Positions 1 to 9,238 are shown, numbered from the stretch's first letter. The stretch: DNA of 64,000 bases from Clostridia bacterium (GCA_900769875.1 CAAGII010000069.1:21242-85241), one strand, 5' to 3'. The notes: generated by a model from the letters alone, not told the origin. Numbers and translations: made by a program.

Positions 1-3000
1 TTTGGCGTGACGGAGTTCTGCCAACTGGTTCAGAGCTGTGAAAGGGGCAAGGCATGCTGCTGGGCAACATGGAAGGCGGATCTGGACGGCGCTTATGAAT
101 GCCCGCTCGGCTTCTGGGATTTTTCGATTCCGCTTGTCCTGCCGGACGGTCAGGTGCTGGGCAAGGTGCTGGCCGGACAGGCGCTATCCACCACGCAGAG
201 GGATGAGGCCATCCTACAGAGAACGGCGGAGCTGGGGCTGGATGACGCGACGGTCAGGGATGTTCTTTCACGCGTCCGCAGAAAAACCGAGAACGAAATG
301 CGCAGCGCCTACGCGCTTTTGAAGGAAACGCTCAATTTCTTTGTGGAAAAAAGCTATACCATCTGGAAGGCGAAAAACGACCTGAGACGCGAGCCAGCCA
401 AGAAGGACAGGGTGCTTTCCCAGATCACGCAGCTCATGTACAGCTACAACCTGACGGTGAACCTTGCCACGGAGGACTATACCCTGATTACGGGTACGGG
501 CATGGAGCGCACCGTGGACGAATACACCAGGCACAGCGATTACAAGGAGCTGAGGGCGTTTCAGAAAAGCATCATTCATCCGGCGTATCAGGGGCGCTTC
601 AATGAGCTGACCGACTTCACGTCGGCAAGGAGCAACCTGTCCGAAAACGGATACAGGGGGTCGCTTGAGTATCCGGTGCTGTATCCCGGCGACGTGGAAT
701 ACGAGTGGCACGAAATCAACGTGTTTGTGGACACGGAGGACGACGGGACAAGAATTGCGAACATTCTGGGCCGTGACATCACGCAGGCCCACAATGCGCA
801 GGAAAAAAGTGAAAACGAGCTGCGCGCGGCAGCCGCGAAAAACCAGATTCTGTCCGAGCTGACGAAAATGCTCTACAGCTACAACCTGACGCTGAATCTG
901 CGCACAGGCAAGTACAGCATGATTATCGGCACCGGCATGACGCGGTTCATGGAGATCTTCAAGTCCACCGACGATTATGAAACGGCGTACAGCAGGAAGA
1001 TACCCTACCTTGATCCGGAGTACATCCAGCAGTTTGCGGCGCTTGCCAGTCTGGACGCGCTCCGGGCGAGAACCCGCGCCAACGGCTTTATCGGGAATCT
1101 GGAGTACGGCGCGCTGACCGATTACGGCGAGGAATGGCACGAGATCAACGTGTTCATCAGCACGGACGAGGCGGGCGAGCCCATTGCCAATATTCTGGGG
1201 CGCGATATCACGGAGGCGCACAAGCGCCAGGAACAGCGCGAGAACCAGCAGAAGGCCGCCATGGCCCGCGACCAGCTGCTTTCCGGCGTGACCAAGATGC
1301 TCTACAGCTATAACCTGACCGTCAATCTGGAAAGCTGGAAATACTCGCTCATCACCGGTACCGGCATGAATCATGTGCTGGAAACGATGCGGCAGCATGA
1401 CGACTATGTGCTGCTCCACGCAAAGCTTTTGCATGTGATCGCTCCGGAGGATCAGGAGAAATTCGAGGGCCTGGTGGGGATCGCGGCGCTGAAGGAGGGC
1501 AGCCCCGCAACGGGCTTTGTCGGCACGGTGGTCTGCCGCGCCCTTATGGGAGAGACCAGCGAATGGCATGAGGTCAATCTCTTCATGGGAACCAATGAGG
1601 ACGGCACGCCCGTGGCCAACATTCTGGGGCGCGACATCACGCAGACGCATGAGCAGCAGGAGGCCAAGGAACGCGAGCTGAAGGCCTCTGCGGCGAAGGA
1701 TCAGATTCTTTCCGACATCACCAAAACGCTCTACAGCTACAACGCCACGGTCAATCTGAACACGGGCAAATACAGCCTGATTATCGGCACGGGCATGGAG
1801 GAAATCATCCGGCATTTTGCGCGGACGGACGATTACGAAACGGCCTGCGGCTATCTGCTGGAAAAGGCGCTGCCGGAATACCCGGAGGAAATGAACCGGA
1901 GATTCTCGCTGGCGGCTCTTCGCGAGCAGCAGAACCTGAGAGGACACATCGGCCAGATCGAGTATGCCGCCAGAACGGAGAAGGGAATCGGCTGGTATGA
2001 GGTCAACGCCTTCATGGGCGTGGACGAGGAGGGCAACCCCACCGCCAATATTCTGGGGCGTGATGTGACCGAGACCCATGAGGCGCAGGAGCGGCGCGAG
2101 AACGAGCTGAAGGCGGTTGCGGCCAAGGATCAGATACTGTCCAACATCACCAAAACCCTGTACAGCTACAACCTGACGCTGAATCTGCAAAGCGGCCGCT
2201 ACAGCCTGATTGTGGGTACGGGCATGAAGGACTTCGTGAGCATATTTGAATCCACGGACGATTATGAAACTGCGTACCGGCAGAAGATTCAGTATGTGAC
2301 AGCGGATTATCTGGACGCCTTCGCACGCTTCAGCAGCCTGACAGCGCTGCGGAGCAGAAGGAACGAAAACGGTTACATCGGCAATCTGGAATATTCCGTC
2401 CAGACAGACAAGGGCATTGAGTGGCACGAAATCAACATCTTCCTCGGTACGGATGAAAATGGCGCGCCGATTGCCAACATCCTCGGCCGCGATATCACCG
2501 AGGCGCATGAGCAGCAGGAAATCAAGGAGCGCGAGCTGCGCGCCTCCGCGGCAAGAGATCAGCTGCTTTCCGGCATCACCAAGCTGCTGTACAGCTACAA
2601 TATGACGGTCAACGTGAAAACCGGCGAGTTTACGCTGATCACCGGCACCGGCATGACGGACGTGGTGATGGCCATGAAGGAGGCAAAGAACTACGACGAG
2701 GTGTACCGCAAATTCCTCGTCGAGGTGAATCCCGACTACCGGCAGCAGGGCATCGGGCTGATGGATCTGGCCAACTACAGAGGGCAGCAGGAAAAGACCG
2801 GTTATCTGGGCACGGAGGAATTTCCGATGCACCGCAACGGCGGCGTCGAATGGCACGAGATCAACGTGTTCGCGGGCGTTGATGAGGACGGCGAGGCCAT
2901 CATCAACATCCTCGGCCGCGATGTGACCGAGGCGCACGACAAGGCGGATACCAAGGCGCAGCTGGAGATTGCCAATGCCGCCAGCGCGGCGAAATCCGCG

Positions 3001-4134
3001 TTCCTGTTTAACATGTCCCACGACATCCGCACGCCGATGAACGCGATCATCGGCTTTACGGAGCTGCTGGAAAAGCATCTGGACGATCAGAAGCTTGCCC
3101 GATCCTACATCAAAAAAATCCAGACCTCCAACGACTTTCTGCTCTCGCTGATCAATAACGTGCTGGAGATGGCGAGGATTGAAAGCGGCAAGGCCACGCT
3201 GGATGAAACCTACTGGGACGTGCGTGCCTTCAACGATACGCTGTTTTCGATGTTCGACTCCCAGATGAGGGAAAAGGGCATCACGTTCACGCGGGTTAAC
3301 AGGGTCATCCACCCGGATGTGCTCTGCGATGAAACAAAGCTGCGCGAAATCTTCCTGAATATCCTGAGCAACGCGCTGAAATACACGCCCACCGGCGGCA
3401 GGGTCAGCATGAACCTGACGGAGATTCCCTCCGATCGCCCCGGCTACGGCATGTATCAGACCGTGATTGAGGATACGGGCATCGGCATGTCCGAGGAGTT
3501 CCTCCCACACCTGTTCGACGAGTTCTCCAGGGAGCGCTCCAGCACCGAAAGCAAGCTCAATGGCACCGGGCTGGGCATGCCGATTGTCAAGAAGCTGGTG
3601 GAGCTGATGCAGGGCACCATCATCGTGGAGAGCAGGGTGGGCGTGGGCACGCGCATCACCGTCACGCTGCCCCACAGAATCGCGCAGGAGGAGGATACCC
3701 GGAGGCTGCTGGAAAAGGCGCACGGATACGACGAAAGCCGCTTCGCGGGCAGGCGCGTGCTCCTCGCGGAGGATAACGAGCTCAACGCGGAAATCGCCAT
3801 CACCATTCTGGAGGAGGCGGGCTTTCAGGTGGAGCACGCTGCCGACGGCGTCATCTGCGTGGATATGATGGAGAAGGCCGAGGCGGGCTATTATGACCTG
3901 ATTCTCATGGACATCCAGATGCCGAACATGGACGGCTACCGGGCAACGCAGACCATCCGCAAGCTGTCCGACCCGCGCAAGGCGAACATCACCATCGTCG
4001 CCATGACGGCGAACGCGTTTGAGGAGGACAAGCGGAACGCCTATCAGGCGGGCATGAACCTGCATATCGCCAAGCCCATCAAGGTGGATGAGCTCATGAA
4101 TGCGCTGACGGAAATTTTGAAGGGACAGATGTAA
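1..4134 (+). CDS. Hybrid histidine kinase: PocR-like domain, six PAS-like modules, HisKA, HATPase, receiver (5' partial)
   Basis: The reading frame is open at base 1, so the N-terminus lies outside the window; residues are numbered here from the GTG at base 7. Residues 1-110 resemble a PocR-type ligand-sensing domain (Cys-rich CERGKACCWATW, then GFWDFSIPLVLPDG). Six PAS-like modules follow from about residue 134 to 993, each opening with a TKxLYSYNLTVNL-type motif and closing with ANILGRDIT. The kinase core has FNMSHDIRTPMNAIIGF with phospho-accepting His1005, an N-box (LNILSNALKY), DTGIGM and GTGLGM. The C-terminal receiver has LLAEDN, phospho-acceptor Asp1302 in LILMDIQMP, and the conserved Thr and Lys (AMTANAF, AKPI). 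No membrane segment is visible in this part, so it is probably a cytoplasmic sensor. No output domain follows the receiver, suggesting a phosphorelay. It is followed by a solute-binding lipoprotein and a second hybrid kinase. Ligand unknown. Confidence 0.9.
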   Translation, partial: FGVTEFCQLVQSCERGKACCWATWKADLDGAYECPLGFWDFSIPLVLPDGQVLGKVLAGQALSTTQRDEAILQRTAELGLDDATVRDVLSRVRRKTENEMRSAYALLKETLNFFVEKSYTIWKAKNDLRREPAKKDRVLSQITQLMYSYNLTVNLATEDYTLITGTGMERTVDEYTRHSDYKELRAFQKSIIHPAYQGRFNELTDFTSARSNLSENGYRGSLEYPVLYPGDVEYEWHEINVFVDTEDDGTRIANILGRDITQAHNAQEKSENELRAAAAKNQILSELTKMLYSYNLTLNLRTGKYSMIIGTGMTRFMEIFKSTDDYETAYSRKIPYLDPEYIQQFAALASLDALRARTRANGFIGNLEYGALTDYGEEWHEINVFISTDEAGEPIANILGRDITEAHKRQEQRENQQKAAMARDQLLSGVTKMLYSYNLTVNLESWKYSLITGTGMNHVLETMRQHDDYVLLHAKLLHVIAPEDQEKFEGLVGIAALKEGSPATGFVGTVVCRALMGETSEWHEVNLFMGTNEDGTPVANILGRDITQTHEQQEAKERELKASAAKDQILSDITKTLYSYNATVNLNTGKYSLIIGTGMEEIIRHFARTDDYETACGYLLEKALPEYPEEMNRRFSLAALREQQNLRGHIGQIEYAARTEKGIGWYEVNAFMGVDEEGNPTANILGRDVTETHEAQERRENELKAVAAKDQILSNITKTLYSYNLTLNLQSGRYSLIVGTGMKDFVSIFESTDDYETAYRQKIQYVTADYLDAFARFSSLTALRSRRNENGYIGNLEYSVQTDKGIEWHEINIFLGTDENGAPIANILGRDITEAHEQQEIKERELRASAARDQLLSGITKLLYSYNMTVNVKTGEFTLITGTGMTDVVMAMKEAKNYDEVYRKFLVEVNPDYRQQGIGLMDLANYRGQQEKTGYLGTEEFPMHRNGGVEWHEINVFAGVDEDGEAIINILGRDVTEAHDKADTKAQLEIANAASAAKSAFLFNMSHDIRTPMNAIIGFTELLEKHLDDQKLARSYIKKIQTSNDFLLSLINNVLEMARIESGKATLDETYWDVRAFNDTLFSMFDSQMREKGITFTRVNRVIHPDVLCDETKLREIFLNILSNALKYTPTGGRVSMNLTEIPSDRPGYGMYQTVIEDTGIGMSEEFLPHLFDEFSRERSSTESKLNGTGLGMPIVKKLVELMQGTIIVESRVGVGTRITVTLPHRIAQEEDTRRLLEKAHGYDESRFAGRRVLLAEDNELNAEIAITILEEAGFQVEHAADGVICVDMMEKAEAGYYDLILMDIQMPNMDGYRATQTIRKLSDPRKANITIVAMTANAFEEDKRNAYQAGMNLHIAKPIKVDELMNALTEILKGQM
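406..2985 (+). repeat. Six tandem 429-bp in-frame repeats encoding PAS-like modules
   Basis: The motif encoding YSYN recurs at about 441, 876, 1305, 1734, 2163 and 2592. The spacing is 435 bp once and then exactly 429 bp four times, so the period is 143 codons. Modules 2 and 5 are especially close, sharing STDDYETAY and long identical DNA stretches. This indicates amplification by internal duplication or unequal crossing-over. Confidence 0.9.
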
Positions 4135-4236
4135 CCTGCGGAGATTCCGTTTCGGACAGCATCTCAGAGGGTATTGCGGGGCGTGCCGTGCCAATATGCC
4201 GCCTGATCACGAAAGGTGATGGGAAAAGCAAGCGTG

Positions 4237-4318
4237 CAATCAAAATGAGCAGGATCTGATCTGCCCTTGCGTTGCTCAGAGAATGCAAGGCGGAACAGGT
4301 CATGCTTCATTTTGATTG
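4237..4318 (+). repeat. 12-bp inverted repeat with nested hairpin
   Basis: CAATCAAAATGA at 4237-4248 is the perfect reverse complement of 4307-4318. Nested inside is CCTTGC (4265-4270) paired with GCAAGG (4285-4290). No U-tract follows the outer arm, so it is not a standard terminator. It could be a structured RNA or a small mobile-repeat remnant. Confidence 0.5.
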
Positions 4319-4444
4319 TATCGAAATTGTCGCCATACGACCCGGATACGCAGAAGCAGAAACCCAACGATCACCAAAGGGCAGGAAGCGGCGCTCCTCA
4401 CGGAAAAGCGGACAGGAGCAGGAAACTGCCCCGGAATGCATGAA

Positions 4445-4484
4445 CCGCCGCAGGATGGGCAGGGACGTGCTGTATCCGCGGCGG
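4445..4484 (+). promoter_or_regulatory. Strong leader hairpin immediately before the lipoprotein RBS
   Basis: The stem pairs CCGCCGC (4445-4451) with GCGGCGG (4478-4484), then after one bulged A pairs GGAT with ATCC, then GCAG with CTGT near the tip. It ends 8 nt before the AAAGGAGG ribosome site at 4492, so it could affect translation of the lipoprotein gene. No ligand or protein partner is known. Confidence 0.5.
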
Positions 4485-4507
4485 GATAGCACAAAGGAGG
4501 AAGTCGG

Positions 4508-6139
4508 ATGAAACGAAGGCTCATGAGCGCGATGCTTGCCGTCTGTATGCTCTTTGGCCTGAGCGCGTGCGGCAGGGCGCCGGAAGCGCCTGTGACGCAG
4601 GAGCCGGACCGGACCATCAGGGAAAGGCTGCTGGACGGGGTCGGGCAGGTGAAGCGAAGCGGGCAGCTCTACTTTGAGGAGGGTCTGACCATCACCGGCA
4701 TGGGCGTGAATTTTTCCGGCGACGTCATCAGAAGGGACAACAACTTCTTCTGGCAGTCGATCGAGAAAATGACCGGCGTGAATCTGGACATTTTCTGGGA
4801 GGACAAGGAGCACTACATCACCAGCCTGTCCACCATGCTGCTCACCAGCATGGACGAGCTGCCGGATATCCTCAACGCCTCGGATTTCGGCGTGATGGAT
4901 CTGGCGGACGACGGCGTGGTGATTCCGCTGGACGACTATCTTGACCTGATTCCGAACGTTGTCTCTGCCGTGGGCGAGGATCGCATGAGCTACTGGCGGC
5001 AGGTGGACGGGCACATCTACACCATCCCCAGCATCATCAACGTGCCCGGCGCGCAGACCATGATGGTGCGCAGGGACTGGCTTGAGCGCCTGGGCCTTTC
5101 CGAGCCGCAGACATGGGACGAGTGGGTGAGCCTGTGGCGCGCCATCCGGGACAACGACATGAACGGCAACGGCGACACGGGCGACGAGATTCCCTTCGCC
5201 TCCCAGTACGGCGCGGACGGGGAGCGCTGCTTCATACCGCTGCTCAACGCCTTTGGCATCCGCGCCTCCGGCGATACCCAGTTCTGCCGCCTTGACGATG
5301 GCTCCTATACCATGGTCTATGAGCATCCGATGTACCCGGATTTCCTCCGGGCGATGCAGCAGCTCTACGCGGAGGGGCTGATTTGTGCGGATTTTGACGC
5401 CATGTACGCCGCCGACATGGACAAGGCCATGGATGAAAACCGCCTTGGCACCGTCTTTAACTGGGCGGAGCGCTGCCGTACCTCCGCCACGACGCTGCGC
5501 GAGAGCGGCGTGACGGATGCTCTCTGGGCTGCGGTGGCGCCCATCATCGGGCCGGCGGGGGCGCGGATGACGCCGGAGCGGCTCATGGTCATGCCGATGT
5601 GGTGCATATCCTCCGCTGCCAGGAAGCAGGGCAAGGTCGAGGACATCCTGCGCTTCTTCAACTGGTATTACGGGGAGGAGGGCGCCCGGCTGTACAGCTA
5701 CGGACTTGAGGGCATCAGCTATCAGGTGGTGGACGGCGCGCCCGTCATGGCCGACGAGATGACGGCTCACGGCTTTACCGATTACCGCGCCGCGGGCTGC
5801 AATATTTCCAGTCTGGCGGGTCTTCTGCAGGAGAGCGCGTTCATGCAGTGCCTCTTTGAGGGACGTACCGTGGACGAAATGGACGATATGACCGAGGAGT
5901 TTTACAAGGGCATCAGCGTGGTGAACAACGGCTACTTTTACGCGCTGCCCAAAACCTATGAAACGCCCGCCTACACCCAGTACCGCAATGCGCTGATTAC
6001 GCAGGGCGTGTGCAGGCTGCGCAACCAGGCCATCAAGGGAGAAATCACCGTGGAGGCGTTCTTTGAGGGCTACGAGGCGATCAAGCGGCAGGGGCTGCAA
6101 AGCGTGATGGACGAGGCAGCCGCGGCGGCGGGCAGATAA
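4508..6139 (+). CDS. Extracellular solute-binding lipoprotein (family 1, LplA/YtcQ-like)
   Basis: 543 residues. The N-terminus is a lipoprotein signal with lipobox LSAC and lipidated Cys21. The start is fixed by AAAGGAGG 8 nt upstream. The body (RRDNNFFWQSIEKMTGVNLD, then TWDEWVSLWRAIRDNDMNGN with a Ca-loop-like DxNxNGD) resembles large family-1 substrate-binding proteins of oligosaccharide ABC importers. No permease or ATPase gene is adjacent. It is followed 24 nt later by a membrane hybrid kinase and preceded by another hybrid kinase. This suggests it presents a ligand to a sensor rather than serving only an importer, although shared use with permeases elsewhere is possible. Substrate not inferable. 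Confidence 0.85.
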   Translation: MKRRLMSAMLAVCMLFGLSACGRAPEAPVTQEPDRTIRERLLDGVGQVKRSGQLYFEEGLTITGMGVNFSGDVIRRDNNFFWQSIEKMTGVNLDIFWEDKEHYITSLSTMLLTSMDELPDILNASDFGVMDLADDGVVIPLDDYLDLIPNVVSAVGEDRMSYWRQVDGHIYTIPSIINVPGAQTMMVRRDWLERLGLSEPQTWDEWVSLWRAIRDNDMNGNGDTGDEIPFASQYGADGERCFIPLLNAFGIRASGDTQFCRLDDGSYTMVYEHPMYPDFLRAMQQLYAEGLICADFDAMYAADMDKAMDENRLGTVFNWAERCRTSATTLRESGVTDALWAAVAPIIGPAGARMTPERLMVMPMWCISSAARKQGKVEDILRFFNWYYGEEGARLYSYGLEGISYQVVDGAPVMADEMTAHGFTDYRAAGCNISSLAGLLQESAFMQCLFEGRTVDEMDDMTEEFYKGISVVNNGYFYALPKTYETPAYTQYRNALITQGVCRLRNQAIKGEITVEAFFEGYEAIKRQGLQSVMDEAAAAAGR

Positions 6140-6163
6140 GCAATCCGAATGGGGGATGGAAGC

Positions 6164-8848
6164 ATGACACCTGAAAAAGGCGCGCGAAAAGGGCGCTTCG
6201 GCATCTATCTGGGGCTCATGAGCCTGATCGCTTTCGCCACGCTGCTGATTGTCGCGTCCACCCTCATATTCAGCCACACCGCGGAGAAGGCGGCGGATCA
6301 AATGACCATCTCGCTGGGCAGGTTCTATCTGGAGGAAATCGCTGACCGCAACGTCTACGAGATCAGCGCCGAGCTATCGCGCAATGTGGCGCAGCTCCAG
6401 CGCGCCGTGGAGGAGATGCGCACGGCCCGGCTGTTCACGGATGCGTCCCTGCGCACCTATCTGGGCATGATCCAGCACCTCAACGGGCTGGACATGTTCG
6501 CGCTGGTGGATGAGTCCGGCATGGTCTACACCTCGGAGAACACGTTTTCCGGCATATCAAGGTTCGGCTTTCTGTCTGAGCCTGTGACGCAGACGCGCTT
6601 TTTCACCACGCGGAACAACCACTCCAGAGCCATGATACTCATCGCGATCCCCACGGAGGATTTCCACGTTGGCGAAACCCACATTGTCAGCTGCATCACG
6701 GGCGTGGATGTGGACAAGATCATCTCCGCCCAGCAGATTCAGGGCGAGAACAATCAGGTGTTGTGCCGGCTGTTCGAAGGAAACGACGGTACCTGCATCG
6801 TGGAATCCGAGGGCCGGTATGCCGACGGCAGCAGCGTGTTCGACGCGTGGAGGAACGACTGTGTGTTCACGGGCGAATACGCCAGCGAAAAGCTGATTGC
6901 CGACTGGAACAGCGGCACGGAGGGCTATGCCTGCTACACCGCGCCGGAGGGCAGCACCTACCTGTATTACAAGCCGGTTCCCGGCACGGACTGGATGATG
7001 TCGGTTCGTCTGCGCGAAAACGCCATTTCCACCCTGATTATCGAGGGAAGCGATCAAATCCTGAAGGGCAGCCGTGTCCAGATGGCGGTGGTGATCACCG
7101 TGATGCTGTGCGCGTCGCTGCTTGCCATCCGTCGGGTGCGGAGGCAGCAGTCCGAGCAGTTCGCGCGGGAAAAGGAGGAGGAGCTGCTGAGGCAGGAGGC
7201 CAGGGCCAGCGAGGAGAAGCTGAGGCTTCAGGAGCAGCTGCTGGAGGAGGAAAAGGCGGCCAGCAGGCAGGCCTCGGTGCTGCAGATCCTGAGCAAGGAG
7301 TATTCCTCTGTGTACTATGTGGATCTTGAGGAGGATAGCGGACTGCCGCTGCGGCTTGCGGACGCGTCCTTTGCGTTGCGTGGCATCGATCAGGCGCATA
7401 GCTTCCGCCGCGTGTATGAACGGGCCGTCAGCGCCTCCGTCGCTCCGGATCAGGCGGATGAAATGCTGCGCTATGCCGACCCTGACTACCTGCACAGGAC
7501 GCTGCGAGACGATGAGATCCTGACGCATCTGTACCGCATCATCCTCGACGGGCAGGAGATTTACGCGCAGCTGCGCATTGCCCGCGTGGAGGACGACCCG
7601 GATTTCCGGCACATTGTGCTGGGCTTCGCCGTTGTGGATGAGAAAATCCGCGCCGAGCAGGAGCAGCAGCGCGCGCTCAAGGACGCGCTGGCGCAGGCGG
7701 AGCGCGCCAACCGCGCCAAAACGGTGTTCCTGAACAACATGTCCCACGACATCCGTACACCGATGAACGCCATCATCGGGTTTACCAACATCGCCCTCAA
7801 GCAGGAGCCGAAGCCCGCGGTGCAGGAATGCCTGAACAAAATCAGCGAAAGCTCCGACCACCTGCTGACGCTCATCAACGACGTGCTGGACATCAGCCGC
7901 ATTGAAAGCGGCAAGACAAGGTTCGAGCCTGCGCCGGTGGATTTGTCGGCGGTGGCCGACGTGGTGCTCAGCATTACGCGGGGCTTTTTGTCCAACCGGG
8001 ACATCGCCTTCCATGTCAGGCGCGCCAATCTGAACCACCCCTATGTACTGGCCGATGCGGTCAGAATCCGTGAGGTGCTGGTCAACATTCTCAGCAATGC
8101 CGTCAAGTTCACCGAGGACGGCGGCTCCATCACCTTTGAAACCCTGTGCCGGCCGGGCGGGGACGCGCGGCATGTCATCATTACCTACCGCATCTCGGAC
8201 ACCGGGATTGGCATGACGCCGGCATTCCTTGCGCGCATCTTTGACGAGTTCTCCCAGGAGGACGAGGGCGCGCGAACCCAGTACAAGGGCACGGGGCTGG
8301 GCATGACGATCACCAGGCGGTATGTGGAGCTGATGGGCGGAACCATTCAGGTCGAAAGCCGCAAGGGCGAGGGCTCGACCTTTACTGTGGAGCTGCCCAT
8401 GGAGCTGATTGAGGCCGAGCGGGTGATCAAGCAGGATATCCCCGTGAGCCGCACCGATCTGACGGGTCTTGGCGTGCTGCTGGCTGAGGACAACGATATG
8501 AACGCCGAAATCGCCATGATCCAGCTGACCGAGCTGGGCGTCCGGGTGACGAGGGCGTCAAACGGCGAGGAGGCTGTCCGGCTCTTTGCGGACAATCCGC
8601 CGGACACCTACGACCTGATTCTGATGGACATCATGATGCCGATGATGAACGGCTACGAGGCCACGCGGGCCATCCGCGCCATGACCGGCAGGCCGGACGG
8701 ACAGACCATACCGATCATCGCCATGACGGCCAACGCCTTTGCGGAGGACGTGCTCAGGTCGCTGGAGGCGGGCATGAACGGTCATTTGTCCAAGCCGATC
8801 GTGATGGACGAGGTGGTCAGAACCATCGCGAGAAACCTGCGTCACTGA
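6164..8848 (+). CDS. Membrane hybrid sensor histidine kinase with receiver domain
   Basis: 894 residues from ATG 6164, preceded by GGGGGATGGA; an in-frame ATG at 6149 would add five residues but has a poorer ribosome site. TM1 is at about residues 13-37, an extracytoplasmic Cache-like sensor at 40-300, TM2 at 306-324, and a Glu/Lys-rich coiled coil at 330-370. A PAS-like region (YSSVYYVDLEEDSG) follows. HisKA has NNMSHDIRTPMNAIIGF with His528. HATPase shows LVNILSNAVKF, DTGIGM and GTGLGM. The receiver has LLAEDN, Asp822 in LILMDIMMP, and LSKPI. It lies 24 nt after the solute-binding lipoprotein, so the two are probably cotranscribed and functionally paired. No output regulator is in the window. 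Confidence 0.9.
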   Translation: MTPEKGARKGRFGIYLGLMSLIAFATLLIVASTLIFSHTAEKAADQMTISLGRFYLEEIADRNVYEISAELSRNVAQLQRAVEEMRTARLFTDASLRTYLGMIQHLNGLDMFALVDESGMVYTSENTFSGISRFGFLSEPVTQTRFFTTRNNHSRAMILIAIPTEDFHVGETHIVSCITGVDVDKIISAQQIQGENNQVLCRLFEGNDGTCIVESEGRYADGSSVFDAWRNDCVFTGEYASEKLIADWNSGTEGYACYTAPEGSTYLYYKPVPGTDWMMSVRLRENAISTLIIEGSDQILKGSRVQMAVVITVMLCASLLAIRRVRRQQSEQFAREKEEELLRQEARASEEKLRLQEQLLEEEKAASRQASVLQILSKEYSSVYYVDLEEDSGLPLRLADASFALRGIDQAHSFRRVYERAVSASVAPDQADEMLRYADPDYLHRTLRDDEILTHLYRIILDGQEIYAQLRIARVEDDPDFRHIVLGFAVVDEKIRAEQEQQRALKDALAQAERANRAKTVFLNNMSHDIRTPMNAIIGFTNIALKQEPKPAVQECLNKISESSDHLLTLINDVLDISRIESGKTRFEPAPVDLSAVADVVLSITRGFLSNRDIAFHVRRANLNHPYVLADAVRIREVLVNILSNAVKFTEDGGSITFETLCRPGGDARHVIITYRISDTGIGMTPAFLARIFDEFSQEDEGARTQYKGTGLGMTITRRYVELMGGTIQVESRKGEGSTFTVELPMELIEAERVIKQDIPVSRTDLTGLGVLLAEDNDMNAEIAMIQLTELGVRVTRASNGEEAVRLFADNPPDTYDLILMDIMMPMMNGYEATRAIRAMTGRPDGQTIPIIAMTANAFAEDVLRSLEAGMNGHLSKPIVMDEVVRTIARNLRH

Positions 8849-8865
8849 GGCTGCGCCTGCTCATA

Positions 8866-8894
8866 TTGACAAGCGGACAGGCGGATGGTATGAT
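8866..8894 (+). promoter_or_regulatory. Sigma-70 promoter TTGACA-17-TATGAT
   Basis: TTGACA at 8866-8871 and TATGAT at 8889-8894, spaced exactly 17 bp, lie 60 bp before the start codon at 8954. Near-consensus. Confidence 0.85.
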
Positions 8895-8953
8895 GATGGA
8901 GCAGCATGATACGCTGCGCGTCCCATCAGGACTCATGACAAGGAGGAAGATTG

Positions 8954-9151
8954 ATGGATCAACAGTGTTCCGCATGCGGCGGCAAGCTCGTATTCTGTCG
9001 CCTTTCGACAGGCGCGCACCATCTCGGCGTGATGCCGGTGGAGGACGCGAAAAAGCTCAGACCCAGATACACCTCTGTGGTGTGCGACGTATGTGTACAG
9101 TGTGGCAACATTGAGAATATCCGTGCGGAGGAACCGGAGAAGCTCGAATGA
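8954..9151 (+). CDS. Small zinc-ribbon protein
   Basis: 65 residues. The start is ATG 8954, with AAGGAGG nine nucleotides upstream; a TTG one codon earlier is less likely. CxxC knuckles occur at Cys5/Cys8 and Cys47/Cys50, with additional Cys15 and Cys44. This pattern is typical of a stand-alone zinc ribbon, though no specific family is recognised. It has its own near-consensus promoter and is probably cut off from the convergent minus-strand genes by the hairpin at 9184-9238. Function unknown; a nucleic-acid or protein-binding accessory is possible. Confidence 0.75.
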   Translation: MDQQCSACGGKLVFCRLSTGAHHLGVMPVEDAKKLRPRYTSVVCDVCVQCGNIENIRAEEPEKLE

Positions 9152-9183
9152 TTTCTCCGATGCCGGGCGGATTGCGGATAAAA

Positions 9184-9238
9184 CAAGCGACCAGAGAATG
9201 CTGGACTGTTCCCAGTCCATTTCATCTCTGGTCGTTTG
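9184..9238. terminator. Long hairpin between convergent genes
   Basis: Arms 9184-9197 and 9225-9238 pair over 14 bp with one G-T wobble. An inner TGGACTG/CAGTCCA hairpin sits in the loop. On the minus strand the stem is followed by TTTTAT, giving a terminator for the UvrA-like operon. On the plus strand the following tract is only moderately T-rich. Confidence 0.7.

Larger units (their letters stand above)
4135..4507 (+). other. Gene-free 373-bp leader between kinase and lipoprotein genes
   Basis: No convincing ORF lies here on either strand. It holds a small hairpin with a GAAAG loop (ATCAC/GTGAT, about 4206-4220), a long inverted repeat (4237-4318), a GCAG-GAAA-CTGC tetraloop hairpin (4418-4429) and a strong stem just before the ribosome site (4445-4484). 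I saw no clear sigma-70 promoter and no match to a riboswitch class I know. Confidence 0.6.

Noticed and set aside
268..4194. Antisense open frame of 1308 codons opposite the large kinase gene
   Set aside because: Low-complexity, His/Arg/Val-rich translation without domains. It is the complement of a GC-rich coding repeat region, which keeps stop codons out of the opposite strand.
4135..4507. Cyclic-di-GMP riboswitch
   Set aside because: The GAAA tetraloop hairpin is suggestive, but the conserved core flanking sequences are absent.
4307..6301. Minus-strand frame of 664 codons opposite the lipoprotein gene
   Set aside because: The plus strand has a lipobox, good ribosome site and family similarity; the minus translation is compositionally biased.
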